The translations under genes were made by a program, and so were the position numbers. DNA of 38,527 bases from Mycobacterium sp. (GTDB taxonomy: Bacteria > Actinomycetota > Actinomycetes > Mycobacteriales > Mycobacteriaceae): assembly GCF_008709575.1 (NCBI RefSeq), contig NZ_VYIK01000038.1:1-38527 (forward strand), given 5' to 3'. The notes beneath the pieces are model-generated. The model was not told where the DNA came from and did no database searches. It saw only the letters and a program-made list of their open reading frames with translations. How positions within the stretch are numbered: the first letter of the stretch is position 1; every line of letters begins with the position of its first letter. Shown piece after piece: positions 15,691-24,299 of the stretch.

Positions 15691-16386
15691 TTAGTCGCGC
15701 TGCTTCACCAGCTCCGGCCGGCGCTCCAGCGTCCGCTGCAGTGCAGCCGCCCGACGCCACCGGGCGATGCGTGCGTGGTCGCCGGAGAGCAGCACCTCGG
15801 GCACATCGAGTCCACGCCACGTCGCCGGCCTGGTGTACGACGGACCCTCCAGCAAGCCGCTATTGGCCGGCGAATGCGAATCGTCTCGATGGGACTCAGG
15901 ATTGCCGATGACATCGGGCAACAGCCGCAGCACGGCTTCGATCATCACCAGCGCCGCGGATTCGCCGCCCGGCAACACATAGTCGCCGAGCGAGACTTCT
16001 TCCACCGACATGCGGCGGGCGGCGTCGTCCATCACCCGCTGATCGATACCCTCGTAGCGGCCGCAGGCGAACACCAGATGCGCCGCCCGGCTCCAGCGCT
16101 GGGCGGTCGCCTGGGTGAACAAGGTGCCGGCGGGGGTCGGAACCACCAGAAGCGTCGTCGGCGAGCAGAGTTCGTCCAAGGCTTCGCCCCACACCGGTGC
16201 CCGCATCACCATCCCGGGACCACCGCCGTACGGCGCGTCGTCGACCGAGCGGTGCACGTCATGGGCCCAGTTCCGCAAGTCGTGCACCTGCAGTTGCACG
16301 AGTCCCGACTCGATCGCTTTGCCCGGCAACGATTGGCGCAGCGGTTCAAGGTAAGCCGGGAAGATCGTGACGACGTCGATTCTCAT
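15691..16386 (-). CDS. trmD: tRNA (guanine-N1)-methyltransferase
   Basis: Methylates G37 of tRNAs that read codons starting with C, using S-adenosylmethionine, and so prevents frameshifting. The 231-residue SPOUT-class protein begins [16 protein letters not shown]. It shows [13 protein letters not shown], the knot segments [14 protein letters not shown] and [20 protein letters not shown], and the carboxy-terminal [10 protein letters not shown]. The start is the last of three tandem 12-base units (16375-16410), each encoding an x-R-I-D type sequence in this frame, and no purine-rich ribosome binding site lies in front of it. It follows rimM after 41 bases, in the standard rpsP-KH-rimM-trmD order. 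Confidence 0.97.
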   Translation of the reverse strand: MRIDVVTIFPAYLEPLRQSLPGKAIESGLVQLQVHDLRNWAHDVHRSVDDAPYGGGPGMVMRAPVWGEALDELCSPTTLLVVPTPAGTLFTQATAQRWSRAAHLVFACGRYEGIDQRVMDDAARRMSVEEVSLGDYVLPGGESAALVMIEAVLRLLPDVIGNPESHRDDSHSPANSGLLEGPSYTRPATWRGLDVPEVLLSGDHARIARWRRAAALQRTLERRPELVKQRD

Positions 16387-16410
16387 GTCGATTCTTGTGT
16401 CGATTCTCGT
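16375..16410 (+). repeat. three tandem 12-base repeats across the trmD start codon
   Basis: Units are GTCGATTCTCAT (16375-16386), GTCGATTCTTGT (16387-16398) and GTCGATTCTCGT (16399-16410). On the minus strand they read as ATG, ACA or ACG followed each time by AGA ATC GAC, so the first four trmD codons have been duplicated upstream in frame. They occupy the place where a ribosome binding site would be expected. Confidence 0.85.
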
Positions 16411-16427
16411 TGCTTTTCGGCTTTTCG

Positions 16428-16952
16428 CTACTGCTGTCCGAGCTCCAGCAGCCCCTCGGGCGGATCGATCTCGATGGTGCCGGAGTCCAGCGACACCGAT
16501 GTGACGATCGCGCCGACGAAGGGCACCAGCAGTTCAGCTCCGTCGTCGCGGCGCACCGCCAGCAGTTCACCGGCGGCGGTGTGCAGGACCTCGCCGACGA
16601 TGCCGATCTCGGCGCCGGCCGTCGTGCGCGCCCGAAGACCTTCCAGCTGGTGGTCGTAGTAGGTGTCGGGTTCGTCGATCGGCGGCAGCTCGGCGGAGTC
16701 GATGACGAACAGGCTCCCGCGCAACGCGTCCGCGGCGTCGCGGTCGGCCACTCCCGCTAACCGCACCAGCAGGCGCCCACCGTGGTGGCGCACCGAATCA
16801 ACGGCGTAGCGGCGCTCCGGACCGTCAGCCCCCTTGGCCCGCAGAACCGTGCCCGGCGCGAACCGGGTTTCCGGATCGTCGGTGCGGACCTCGACCACCA
16901 GCTCACCGGTGACACCGTGTGCTTTGACGACGCGCCCGACGGTCAGCTCCAC
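16428..16952 (-). CDS. rimM: 16S rRNA processing protein RimM
   Basis: Helps maturation of the head of the 30S subunit and binds ribosomal protein S19. The 174-residue protein has the amino-terminal barrel ([17 protein letters not shown], then [11 protein letters not shown]) and a PRC-barrel domain ([37 protein letters not shown]). The start is GTG at 16952. It lies 12 bases after the KH-domain gene and 41 bases before trmD, in a conserved ribosome-assembly operon. Confidence 0.95.
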   Translation of the reverse strand: MELTVGRVVKAHGVTGELVVEVRTDDPETRFAPGTVLRAKGADGPERRYAVDSVRHHGGRLLVRLAGVADRDAADALRGSLFVIDSAELPPIDEPDTYYDHQLEGLRARTTAGAEIGIVGEVLHTAAGELLAVRRDDGAELLVPFVGAIVTSVSLDSGTIEIDPPEGLLELGQQ

Positions 16953-16964
16953 AGCCGGGCCCGT

Positions 16965-17207
16965 CTACTGGTCGGTGTCCACCACGTCGACACGGATGCC
17001 CCGGCCGCCGATTCCGGCGACCAGTGTGCGCAATGCGGTCGCGGTGCGTCCACCCCGGCCGATGACCTTGCCGAGATCGTCGGGATGGACGTGCACTTCC
17101 ACGGTCCTGCCCCGTCGGCTGGTGACCATGTCGACCCGGACATCGTCGGGGTTGTCGACGATCCCGCGGACCAGGTGTTCGACGGCGTCGACGACGACGG
17201 TGCTCAT
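16965..17207 (-). CDS. KH-domain RNA-binding protein (Rv2908c type, KhpA-like)
   Basis: An 80-residue single KH-domain protein. It carries the G-x-x-G loop in KVIGRGGRTATALR and the typical VEVHVHPDDLG strand-turn before it. Proteins of this type lie between rpsP and rimM in many Gram-positive bacteria, where the KhpA family binds small RNAs and affects cell elongation. The ATG at 17207 matches the M. tuberculosis start and lies eight bases after the rpsP stop; a TTG at 17219 would overlap rpsP. Confidence 0.94.
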   Translation of the reverse strand: MSTVVVDAVEHLVRGIVDNPDDVRVDMVTSRRGRTVEVHVHPDDLGKVIGRGGRTATALRTLVAGIGGRGIRVDVVDTDQ

Positions 17208-17215
17208 GACTGCAG

Positions 17216-17686
17216 TCAACTTTCGGCAGCCGGCTCGGCCTGCTCGTCGCCCTCGGCCGAGTCGGCGGTTTTCTCGGCAGCAGCAGCTTTCTTGGCCGGA
17301 GCCTTCTTTTTCTTCGGCGTCGCGGCCTCGGTGCTGGGCCCACCCTCGGCGGCGGCCAGCGCGGCGTTGAACAACTCCAGCTTGCTCGGCTTGGGTTGGG
17401 CGACTTTCAACGTGCCTTCGGCGCCGGGTAATCCCTTGAACTTCTGCCAGTCCCCGGTGATCTTGAGCAGCTTGAGCACAGGTTCGGTGGGCTGAGCCCC
17501 CACGGACAGCCAGTATTGGGCCCGTTCGGAGTCGACCTCGATGAGGCTCGGCTCTTCTTTGGGGTGGTAGCGGCCGATGATCTCGATCGCGCGTCCGTCG
17601 CGGCGGGTCCTGGCATCAGCGACAGCGATGCGGTACTGGGGATTGCGGATCTTGCCGAGCCGGGTGAGCTTGATCTTCACTGCCAT
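17216..17686 (-). CDS. rpsP: 30S ribosomal protein S16
   Basis: A 156-residue small-subunit protein. The conserved 80-residue core begins [19 protein letters not shown], includes [19 protein letters not shown] and ends near [11 protein letters not shown]. It is followed by a long alanine-, lysine- and glutamate-rich tail ([17 protein letters not shown]) that is usual in mycobacteria and absent from most other bacteria. The open frame extends 12 codons upstream, but ATG 17686 gives the standard start. It is the first gene of the rpsP-KH-rimM-trmD operon, with a putative promoter about 140 bases upstream. Confidence 0.97.
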   Translation of the reverse strand: MAVKIKLTRLGKIRNPQYRIAVADARTRRDGRAIEIIGRYHPKEEPSLIEVDSERAQYWLSVGAQPTEPVLKLLKITGDWQKFKGLPGAEGTLKVAQPKPSKLELFNAALAAAEGGPSTEAATPKKKKAPAKKAAAAEKTADSAEGDEQAEPAAES

Positions 17687-17822
17687 GGTTACGCGATTTC
17701 TCCTACCGGTGTCGCGCTGCAATTCAGCGATCCGGGCGGGATGCCGGGATCCGGTTTTGCCGTGCGCGTCTGTCTCGCCGGGCCATGCCTCGATGGCCTA
17801 GTCGCGCGGCGGACCGCCGTTT

Positions 17823-17833
17823 ATTGTGCCAGA
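17823..17833 (-). promoter_or_regulatory. putative rpsP promoter -10 region
   Basis: The minus strand reads TCTGGCACAAT, identical to the element upstream of rplS, with TTCTCC about 17 bases further upstream. It lies about 140 bases before the rpsP ATG, in the gap between the SnoaL-like gene and rpsP. Confidence 0.5.
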
Positions 17834-17864
17834 ACATCGACGTCGGGAGAAAATCGTCCACCCA

Positions 17865-18284
17865 TCACAGGCGGCGGTCGAAGCACTTGGTCTCGACACG
17901 CCGGCTCATCCGCCAGCCATCGGGGGTGCGGACGAACTCGTCGTCGTACCAGAGCCCCAGCAGCATCGTGGCCGCGGACTCGCCCGCGAAAACCATCGGG
18001 TTGAAGCAGAAAGTCCGCGCGGTCGCGGTGTCACCGTGCACCCGGATCGAGGGAAGACCCAGCATGTGGGCATAGGTGGCGAAATTCGGCAGCACCTCCG
18101 CCAGCCACGCTTTCACCTGCGGATAGCGGCCGACGATTCCATCGAAGGCGCTGTAATCGATGTGGGCGTCGGGGGTGAACACCGCGTCGAGGTCGTCGAA
18201 TCGTCGCGAATCGATCGCCGTCGAGTAGTCCACCAACAACTGCTGGATCTCCAACCGGTCGGAGATTTCGGCCTGGCTCAACAT
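17865..18284 (-). CDS. SnoaL-like (NTF2 fold) protein, Rv2910c homologue
   Basis: A 139-residue protein of the SnoaL-like domain group. It begins MLSQAEISDRLEIQQLLVDY, the common opening of this family, with YSTAIDSRRFDDLDAVFTPDA following. The fold forms a small cone that binds hydrophobic or steroid-like ligands in several enzymes; here the substrate and even enzymatic activity are unknown. It lies upstream of rpsP and divergent from dacB2, as in M. tuberculosis, with only 48 bases between the two start codons. Confidence 0.85.
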   Translation of the reverse strand: MLSQAEISDRLEIQQLLVDYSTAIDSRRFDDLDAVFTPDAHIDYSAFDGIVGRYPQVKAWLAEVLPNFATYAHMLGLPSIRVHGDTATARTFCFNPMVFAGESAATMLLGLWYDDEFVRTPDGWRMSRRVETKCFDRRL

Positions 18285-18332
18285 GGGAAGTGATTCAACA
18301 CGATAAAACGTGTCGAATTAGGCTCAATCTCC

Positions 18333-19265
18333 ATGCGAAAGGCCATGCTGTCAACGGCCATGCCCAAGGCCATGCGGAAGGTCATGCGACGGCTCATCGC
18401 GTGGTGCGCGGCCGCGATCGCCGTCGGCTGCGCACTGCAGACGGCGGCGACACCGGCAACGGCCGACACCGCCGTGCAGCCGGCCGGCACGGTGCCGATC
18501 CCCGACGGACCGGCCCAGACCTGGATCGTCGCCGACCTCGACACCGGGCAGGTGCTGGCCGCCCGCGACGAGAACGTGGTGCACCCACCGGCCAGCACGA
18601 TCAAGGTGCTGTTGGCGCTGGCGGCGCTCGACGCGCTGAACCTGGACTCCACCGTGGTCGCCGACACGGCCGACACCGAGGTGGAGTGCAGCTGCGTCGG
18701 CATCAAAGCCGGCCGCGCCTACACCGTGCGCCAGCTCCTGGACGGCCTGCTGCTGGTGTCGGGCAACGACGCCGCCAATACGCTGGCGCAGCTGCTGGGC
18801 GGCCAACAGTCCGCCGTGGCCGCGATGAACGCCAAGGCGGCCGCCCTGGGAGCGGTGAACACGCACGCGACCACCCCGTCGGGACTGGACGGGCCGGACG
18901 GCCCCGGCTCCTCGACCGCGCACGACCTGGCCCTCATCTTCCGGGCCGCGCTGGCCAATCCGGTGTTCGCCCAGATCACCGCCGAGCCGTCGGCGATGTT
19001 TCCCGGTGACGGCGGTGAGCACGAGATCGTCAACCAGGACGAACTGTTGTATCGGTATCCGGGCGCGATCGGCGGCAAGACCGGCTTCACCAACGCCGCC
19101 CGCAAGACGTTCGTCGGGGCTGCGGCCCGCGACGGCCGCCGGCTGGTCGTCGCGATGATGTACGGGCTCGTCCACGCGGGCGGACCAACCTACTGGGATC
19201 AGGCCGCCAATCTCCTGGACTGGGGTTTTGCGCTCAACCCAGAGTCGGGGATCGGCGCGCTCTAA
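18333..19265 (+). CDS. dacB2: D-alanyl-D-alanine carboxypeptidase (DacB2)
   Basis: A penicillin-binding protein that trims the terminal D-alanine of peptidoglycan stem peptides outside the membrane. The 310-residue product has a signal sequence and then the S11 family motifs: Ser88-Thr-Ile-Lys91, Ser143-Gly-Asn145 and Lys249-Thr-Gly251. The first 20 residues contain five methionines (positions 1, 5, 10, 14 and 18) made by imperfect repeats of AAGGCCATGC. The true start is therefore ambiguous among ATGs at 18333, 18345, 18360, 18372 and 18384; the last would leave a standard signal peptide (MRRLIAWCAAAIAVG). No strong ribosome binding site favours one. The gene is divergent from the SnoaL-like gene. 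Confidence 0.93.
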   Translation: MRKAMLSTAMPKAMRKVMRRLIAWCAAAIAVGCALQTAATPATADTAVQPAGTVPIPDGPAQTWIVADLDTGQVLAARDENVVHPPASTIKVLLALAALDALNLDSTVVADTADTEVECSCVGIKAGRAYTVRQLLDGLLLVSGNDAANTLAQLLGGQQSAVAAMNAKAAALGAVNTHATTPSGLDGPDGPGSSTAHDLALIFRAALANPVFAQITAEPSAMFPGDGGEHEIVNQDELLYRYPGAIGGKTGFTNAARKTFVGAAARDGRRLVVAMMYGLVHAGGPTYWDQAANLLDWGFALNPESGIGAL

Positions 19266-19464
19266 GACGCCCCTCGCGGCCGTGCCGGGCGAGTCCCGGC
19301 GGGCCGCGGCGTTGGGCTAGGCTGCTCATTGGCGCGGCAGCCCCTCCGGCAGCAGCCGAAACTGGCTTGCCCGCCGTCGCGGGGTCGGCACCACCCATCG
19401 GGTTGACGCCACAGCCCTTGCCACCGCATGCCGTCCGGGCTCGCACAGGGAACGAGGAGCGATG

Positions 19465-19839
19465 ATGGCCGAAAACCATGCAGTACCGGGCAAGACCGAC
19501 TTCGACGTCACCGAGACGTGGGTTAGGCGGTTAGCTGTGGTGTCGGTGCGGGGGGACGTGGACATGCTCAGCGCGCCGAGGTTGACCGAAGCCATCGACT
19601 CCGCCCTCGCCAAGGAGCCGCACGGGCTGATCATCGATCTGTCCCGGGTCGAGTTTCTGGGGTCGGCCGGGATCAGCGTCCTCATGGCGGCCCACGGCAA
19701 GATGGGCGAGTCGGGCCGGTTCGCGGTGGTTGCCGACGGCCCGGCCACCCACCGGCCGCTCACGCTGCTGGGCCTGCACGAGATCATCTCGGTGCACCGC
19801 ACGCTCGACGACGCGCTGACCGCATTGGCCGACGCGTAA
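19465..19839 (+). CDS. STAS-domain protein, anti-sigma factor antagonist type
   Basis: A 124-residue single-domain protein of the SpoIIAA/RsbV group, which frees sigma factors by binding anti-sigma kinases and is switched off by serine phosphorylation. The core reads VVSVRGDVDMLSAPRL, then LIIDLSRVEFLGSAGISVL. The serine in LGSAGIS stands where the phosphorylated serine of the family lies. Two adjacent ATGs are available. The second (19465) is preferred because GAGGAG at 19454-19459 is five bases away, while the first (19462) is only two bases away. It lies downstream of dacB2 on the same strand and convergent to the pknI-like kinase gene. At this place M. tuberculosis has, as I recall, a TetR regulator and an amidohydrolase, so it is a local replacement. 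Confidence 0.88.
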   Translation: MAENHAVPGKTDFDVTETWVRRLAVVSVRGDVDMLSAPRLTEAIDSALAKEPHGLIIDLSRVEFLGSAGISVLMAAHGKMGESGRFAVVADGPATHRPLTLLGLHEIISVHRTLDDALTALADA

Positions 19840-19886
19840 CCGGCATGGCAGCAGCTCGGTCCGGCCGGTGCCGACCATGGTGATGG

Positions 19887-21542
19887 TCAGCGGGTCGGCG
19901 TCGTGGCGGGCGGCGGCGCCGGGACGGTCACTCCCGGGGGCACACCACCGGTCCGGCCCGCCACCGCGGGGATCACTATCGTCGCTCCCTGCTGGCCGCA
20001 CTCATTGCTTTCGACGTTGATGGTCATGTCGCCGCGCAGCGGTCCGTTGCCGTGCGGTTGCAGCGTCAACACCTGCTTGGTGGTCTGCTCGGCGGATTTT
20101 CCGTTCTGCCCGATGCAGGCAAACGGCACGGTCACCGGCCGGGACTGCCAGGCGCCGTTGCGGAAATCCAGCACGACCGGTTGAGCCGACGGCCTGGCGG
20201 CGAGGTGGTTTTTGCTGTCGACCTCGATTCCGTCGGCCACACATCCGGTGGGGTCGCACGACGAACGAAAAGCCCACCAGGTGGTGACGTTGGGCGGCTG
20301 GGGGTTGTAGTTGTCGTTGTAGGTTTCCTGCGCGCGGTTCATGTCCAGTTGGTAGACGCCGTCGAGAAGTTCACCCGGCCCGGGCCTGGCCGCGACGCTG
20401 GGCACCGGTGCGGCTGCCGACGGGCGGGGGGTGGTGCCCGCGGCGGCGCTACGGACCGTGGCATCGGCGCCCGGGGTGGACTTATCGCCGCCGCGATGGC
20501 CGACCACGACGCCCAAGAACACGCCCGCCAGCAAAAACAGCATCGCACCGGCTACCAGCCCCAGCACGAGCACGGGCCGCTTGTGCCACACCTCAGTGGT
20601 CGACGCCGACCGGGAGCCGGTCTTCGCCGGTGTGCCGGCTCCGGCCTGCGGCGCCGCCTGGTCGGGGTAGTCCAGCAGGCCGGGGTAGGCCTGCGGGCGC
20701 GGGTCGAGGCTCCAGGCTTGCGCACTGAGCGCCTCGGCGAACTCCTGGCAGCTTGCGAACCGGTCGTGGGGATCCTTGGCGAGGGCTTTGGACAGTACCC
20801 GGTCGAGACGTCCCAGTTCCGGGTGACGGTCGCCGAGTTTGGGCGCCGCCGCGCCGAGGTGGTGGCCGATGACCGTCGCAGGGTCGCAATCCTGGTACGG
20901 CGGAGACCCGGCGAGCAGATGAAATGCCGTCGCCGCCAACGCATACTGGTCGGCGCGGCCGTCGACACCGAAACCTCGCAATACCTCAGGCGCGGCGTAG
21001 GCGACCGTGGCCCCGGTCACGTTGGTCGCGGTCCGCCGACCGGCCTCATCAAGCGGGCGGCCTACCCCGAAGTCCGTGAGCAGGATGCGCTGTCCGCCCT
21101 CCTCGCTGAGGAAGATGTTGGCCGGCTTGACGTCTCGATGCAGCACGCCGCGGCGGTGTGCGTATTCCAAGGCCCCGCTGACCGCGCTGACGATCGCCAG
21201 CGCCTGGGTCGTCGGCATCCCGGCCGGGAATTCTTCGGCCATGAGTTGCGCCACAGTGCGGCCCTGGACGTACTCCATGGCGATCCACAACTGTCCGTCG
21301 AACTCGCCGCGTTGATAGGTCTGCAGGATGTTGGGGTGGTAGAGCGTGGTGACGGCTTCGGACTCTCCGGTGAATCGGGCACAGAAACCGGGGTCTGCGG
21401 TCATGGCCCGCGGCAGGACTTTCAGCGCGTCGTCACGCCTGAGTGTGGGATGGGACGCGAGATAGACTTCCCCCGAGCCCGTGGTACCCAGCATCCGAAT
21501 GATGCTGTACCCGGCGAAGATCGTTCCGGGGGGCAACACCAT
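19887..21542 (-). CDS. pknI: transmembrane serine/threonine protein kinase, PknI-like
   Basis: A 551-residue receptor-type kinase. The cytoplasmic kinase domain (about 10-275) shows the glycine loop LGTTGSGEVYLA, ATP-binding Lys41 in DALKVLP, the catalytic loop LHRDVKPAN with Asp137, DFG at 157-159, an activation segment with several threonines, and APE at 184-186. A proline-rich linker leads to one membrane segment at about 323-348. The outer domain then carries cysteines at SSCDPTGCVADG, PFACIGQ and SNECGQQG, and ends in a proline-threonine tail. Domain order, the outer-domain motif NVTTWWAFRSSCDPTGC and its position next to the amidohydrolase and ffh genes match PknI (Rv2914c) of M. tuberculosis. 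The amidohydrolase gene ends nine bases upstream, so the two are probably cotranscribed. Confidence 0.92.
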   Translation of the reverse strand: MVLPPGTIFAGYSIIRMLGTTGSGEVYLASHPTLRRDDALKVLPRAMTADPGFCARFTGESEAVTTLYHPNILQTYQRGEFDGQLWIAMEYVQGRTVAQLMAEEFPAGMPTTQALAIVSAVSGALEYAHRRGVLHRDVKPANIFLSEEGGQRILLTDFGVGRPLDEAGRRTATNVTGATVAYAAPEVLRGFGVDGRADQYALAATAFHLLAGSPPYQDCDPATVIGHHLGAAAPKLGDRHPELGRLDRVLSKALAKDPHDRFASCQEFAEALSAQAWSLDPRPQAYPGLLDYPDQAAPQAGAGTPAKTGSRSASTTEVWHKRPVLVLGLVAGAMLFLLAGVFLGVVVGHRGGDKSTPGADATVRSAAAGTTPRPSAAAPVPSVAARPGPGELLDGVYQLDMNRAQETYNDNYNPQPPNVTTWWAFRSSCDPTGCVADGIEVDSKNHLAARPSAQPVVLDFRNGAWQSRPVTVPFACIGQNGKSAEQTTKQVLTLQPHGNGPLRGDMTINVESNECGQQGATIVIPAVAGRTGGVPPGVTVPAPPPATTPTR

Positions 21543-21551
21543 GGCCTGATC

Positions 21552-22634
21552 CTAGCCGCGGCCCGGCCGGAACAGCTGCCCGCGCAGAATGACCAGCTCA
21601 GGTCGACTCAGCACATCAGCCCCGCCGCGGGGATCGTCGCGGTAGCACAGCAGGTCTGCCGAGGCGCCGTGGTCCAGGCCGGGCCGGCCCAGCCAGCGGC
21701 GAGCATCCCACGATGCCGCGCCCAGCGCCGCCGTGGGGTTCATCCCGATGCGCTTGAGCGCGTCAACCTCATCGGCTATCCGCCCATGGGCGATCCCGCC
21801 GCCGGCGTCGGTGCCGGCGTAGATGGGTACGCCGGCCTCGTGCGCGGCACTGATCCGTCGCGCGCCGCGAACATACAGGTCGCGCAGATGATCAGCATAG
21901 CGCGGGTAGCGTGTCGCCGATGCGGCGATCGCCGGGAAGTTGTCGATGTTGATCAGCGTGGGAACCAGGGCCGTGCCATGGGAGACCATCAGCTCGATGG
22001 TGTCGTCGGTGAGCCCGCTACCGTGCTCGATGCAGTCGATTCCGGCGGTGATGAGTCCGGGCAGCGCGTCCTCGCCGAATACGTGCGCCGTCACCCGTGC
22101 GCCCTGCGCGTGGGCGGTGTCGATGGCCGCCCTGAGCACCTCGTCGGACCACAGCGGCGCCAAATCGCCCGCCTCGCGGTCGATCCAGTCTCCGACCAGT
22201 TTGACCCAGCCGTCGCCGCGGCGAGCCTGGTCGGCTACCGCCGCCGGAAGCTGCGATTCGTCGTCGATCTCGATCGGCAGACCGGGAAGATAACGCTTGG
22301 GGCGGGCCAGATGGCGTCCCGCCCGGATGATGCGGGGCAGATCGTCGCGGTGATCGAGGCTGCGGGTGTCGATCGGCGAGCCGCAGTCGCGCAGCAGCAG
22401 CGCCCCGGCGGCACGCTCGGTTTCGGCTTGGCGTATTGCCTCGTCGAGGTCGACCGCGCCGCCCGGACCGATGCCGACATGGCAGTGCGCGTCGACCAGC
22501 CCCGGAATGATCCAGCCCCGGTCGAAGACGGTCTCGGCGTTGGCCACCGGCTCGGCACTGAGCTTGCCGTCGACGATCCACCAGTGCGCGGGTTCGCCGT
22601 CGGGCAATCCGCGGCCGCGCACATGCAGGCGCAT
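21552..22634 (-). CDS. metal-dependent amidohydrolase (Rv2915c homologue)
   Basis: A 360-residue enzyme of the amidohydrolase superfamily. The metal-binding H-x-H is His50-Cys-His52 in IPGLVDAHCHVG. Later metal or catalytic residues lie in WVKLVGDWID (probable bridging Lys), RVTAHVFGE, CIEHGSG and YAGTDAGGG. This arrangement is that of the imidazolonepropionase/prolidase-like group, so hydrolysis of a cyclic amide or dipeptide bond is likely, but the substrate is unknown. It lies between ffh and pknI on the same strand, nearly touching both (four bases after ffh, nine before pknI). Confidence 0.9.
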   Translation of the reverse strand: MRLHVRGRGLPDGEPAHWWIVDGKLSAEPVANAETVFDRGWIIPGLVDAHCHVGIGPGGAVDLDEAIRQAETERAAGALLLRDCGSPIDTRSLDHRDDLPRIIRAGRHLARPKRYLPGLPIEIDDESQLPAAVADQARRGDGWVKLVGDWIDREAGDLAPLWSDEVLRAAIDTAHAQGARVTAHVFGEDALPGLITAGIDCIEHGSGLTDDTIELMVSHGTALVPTLINIDNFPAIAASATRYPRYADHLRDLYVRGARRISAAHEAGVPIYAGTDAGGGIAHGRIADEVDALKRIGMNPTAALGAASWDARRWLGRPGLDHGASADLLCYRDDPRGGADVLSRPELVILRGQLFRPGRG

Positions 22635-22638
22635 GCGC

Positions 22639-24189
22639 TTACTTCTTGCCCGGGAACTTCAGCTGGGACAAGTCGAAACCGGCCAGGCCGGGCGGCAATT
22701 CGTCAAGACCCGCGGGCAGATGCGACAGGTCGGGAAATCCGGCCGGCAAGCCGGCCGCACTGCGCCTGGGCGGTGTCGGGCCGCGCTTCTTGCCCTTTTT
22801 GCCCTTGCCTCCCTTGCCTTTGCGGGCAGAGGACTTGCGACCAAGCCCGGGGATGCCCATCGTGCCGAGCATCGACGACATCATCTTGCGAGCCTCGAAG
22901 AAGCGGTCAACCAGCTGGTTGACCTCCGAGACGGTCACGCCGGACCCGTTGGCGATGCGTAGCCGACGCGACGCGTTGATGATCTTGGGGTCGGCCCGCT
23001 CGGCCGGCGTCATGCCGCGGATGATCGCCTGCAACCGGTCGAGCTGCTTGTCGTCGACGGCGGCGAGCGCGTCCTTCATCTGGCCGGCGCCGGGCAGCAT
23101 GCCCAGCAGATTGCCGATCGGTCCCATCTTGCGGATGGCCAGCATCTGCTGAAGGAAATCCTCCAGGGTCAGCTCGCCGGAGCCGATCTTGGCGGCGGCG
23201 GCCTCGGCCTGCTGCGCGTCGAAGACCTGCTCGGCCTGCTCGATCAGGCTCAGCACGTCGCCCATGCCCAGGATGCGGCCCGACATCCGGTCCGGATGGA
23301 AGACGTCGAAGTCTGCCAGCTTCTCGCCGGTGGACACGAAAAGGATTGGCGCACCCGTCACTTCGCGGACCGACAACGCGGCGCCGCCACGAGCGTCACC
23401 GTCCAGCTTGGTCAGCACCACCCCGGTGAAGCCCACGCCCTCACGAAAAGCCTGGGCGGTGGTGACGGCGTCCTGGCCGATCATCGCGTCCACGACGAAC
23501 AGCACCTCGTCGGGGTCGATCGCGGCGCGGATGGCCGCCGCCTGGGCCATCATCTCCGCGTCGATACCCAACCGTCCGGCGGTGTCGATGATCACGACGT
23601 CGAAATGTTTGGCCCGCGCCTCGGCCAGCCCCGCTGCGGCGACGGCGACCGGATCGGCGGGGCCGGCCGGCTGCGTCGGATCGACCTCGGCCGCGGCGCC
23701 CGGGTGGGGAGCGAACACCGCGACGCCGGCCCGCTCCCCCACGATCCGCAACTGGTTGACCGCACCCGGTCGCTGCAGGTCGCAGGCCACCAGCAGCGGC
23801 GTGTGACCCTGGCCGCGCAGCCACAGCGCAAGTTTTCCGGCCAACGTCGTCTTCCCGGACCCTTGCAGACCGGCCAGCATCACGACGGTCGGCGGTGTCT
23901 TGGCGAACGCGAGTCGCCGGGTCTGACCACCCAAGATCGCGACCAGTTCTTCGTTGACGATCTTGACGACTTGCTGCGCCGGGTTGAGCGCGCCGGAGAC
24001 CTCCGCACCCTTGGCGCGATCCTTGATTCGGCCGACGAACGCGCGTACCACCGGCAACGACACGTCGGCTTCCAGCAGCGCCAGCCGAATTTCCCGGACG
24101 GTGGCGTCGATGTCGGCGTCGGTCAGCCGGCCTTTGCCGCGCAGCCCCTGCAGGGCACCCGTCAGCCGGTCGGACAGCGATTCGAACAC
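22639..24189 (-). CDS. ffh: signal recognition particle GTPase Ffh (SRP54)
   Basis: Binds signal sequences on the ribosome and delivers nascent chains to FtsY at the membrane. The 516-residue protein has the amino-terminal helical N domain, the G domain with P-loop GLQGSGKT at residues 107-114, VIIDTAGR, and LTKLDGDARGG, and the methionine-rich M domain (MGPIGNLLGMLPGAGQM, FFEARKMMSSMLGTMG). A proline- and alanine-rich insertion (PGAAAEVDPTQPAGPADP) in the G domain and a lysine-rich tail followed by LPAGFPDLSHLPAGLDELPP are typical of mycobacterial Ffh. The start is GTG at 24189. Its receptor gene ftsY lies 12 kb away in the same window. Confidence 0.97.
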   Translation of the reverse strand: MFESLSDRLTGALQGLRGKGRLTDADIDATVREIRLALLEADVSLPVVRAFVGRIKDRAKGAEVSGALNPAQQVVKIVNEELVAILGGQTRRLAFAKTPPTVVMLAGLQGSGKTTLAGKLALWLRGQGHTPLLVACDLQRPGAVNQLRIVGERAGVAVFAPHPGAAAEVDPTQPAGPADPVAVAAAGLAEARAKHFDVVIIDTAGRLGIDAEMMAQAAAIRAAIDPDEVLFVVDAMIGQDAVTTAQAFREGVGFTGVVLTKLDGDARGGAALSVREVTGAPILFVSTGEKLADFDVFHPDRMSGRILGMGDVLSLIEQAEQVFDAQQAEAAAAKIGSGELTLEDFLQQMLAIRKMGPIGNLLGMLPGAGQMKDALAAVDDKQLDRLQAIIRGMTPAERADPKIINASRRLRIANGSGVTVSEVNQLVDRFFEARKMMSSMLGTMGIPGLGRKSSARKGKGGKGKKGKKRGPTPPRRSAAGLPAGFPDLSHLPAGLDELPPGLAGFDLSQLKFPGKK

Positions 24190-24299
24190 CCCGCCAGCCT
24201 AATGGCGCCCAGCGGGTCGCGTGGCGCGGCGTTCAGAATAACCGGGCTGTCAGGTCGCCGACATGCATGTGGCCGCCTTTCGTGGGACAATTGGGCCCC

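Noticed and set aside
20052..22922. Very long plus-strand open frame (956 codons)
   Set aside because: It is the antisense shadow of pknI, the amidohydrolase and ffh. The composition is Arg-, Gly- and Ala-rich as expected for an antisense frame in high-GC DNA, with no domain or ribosome binding site.
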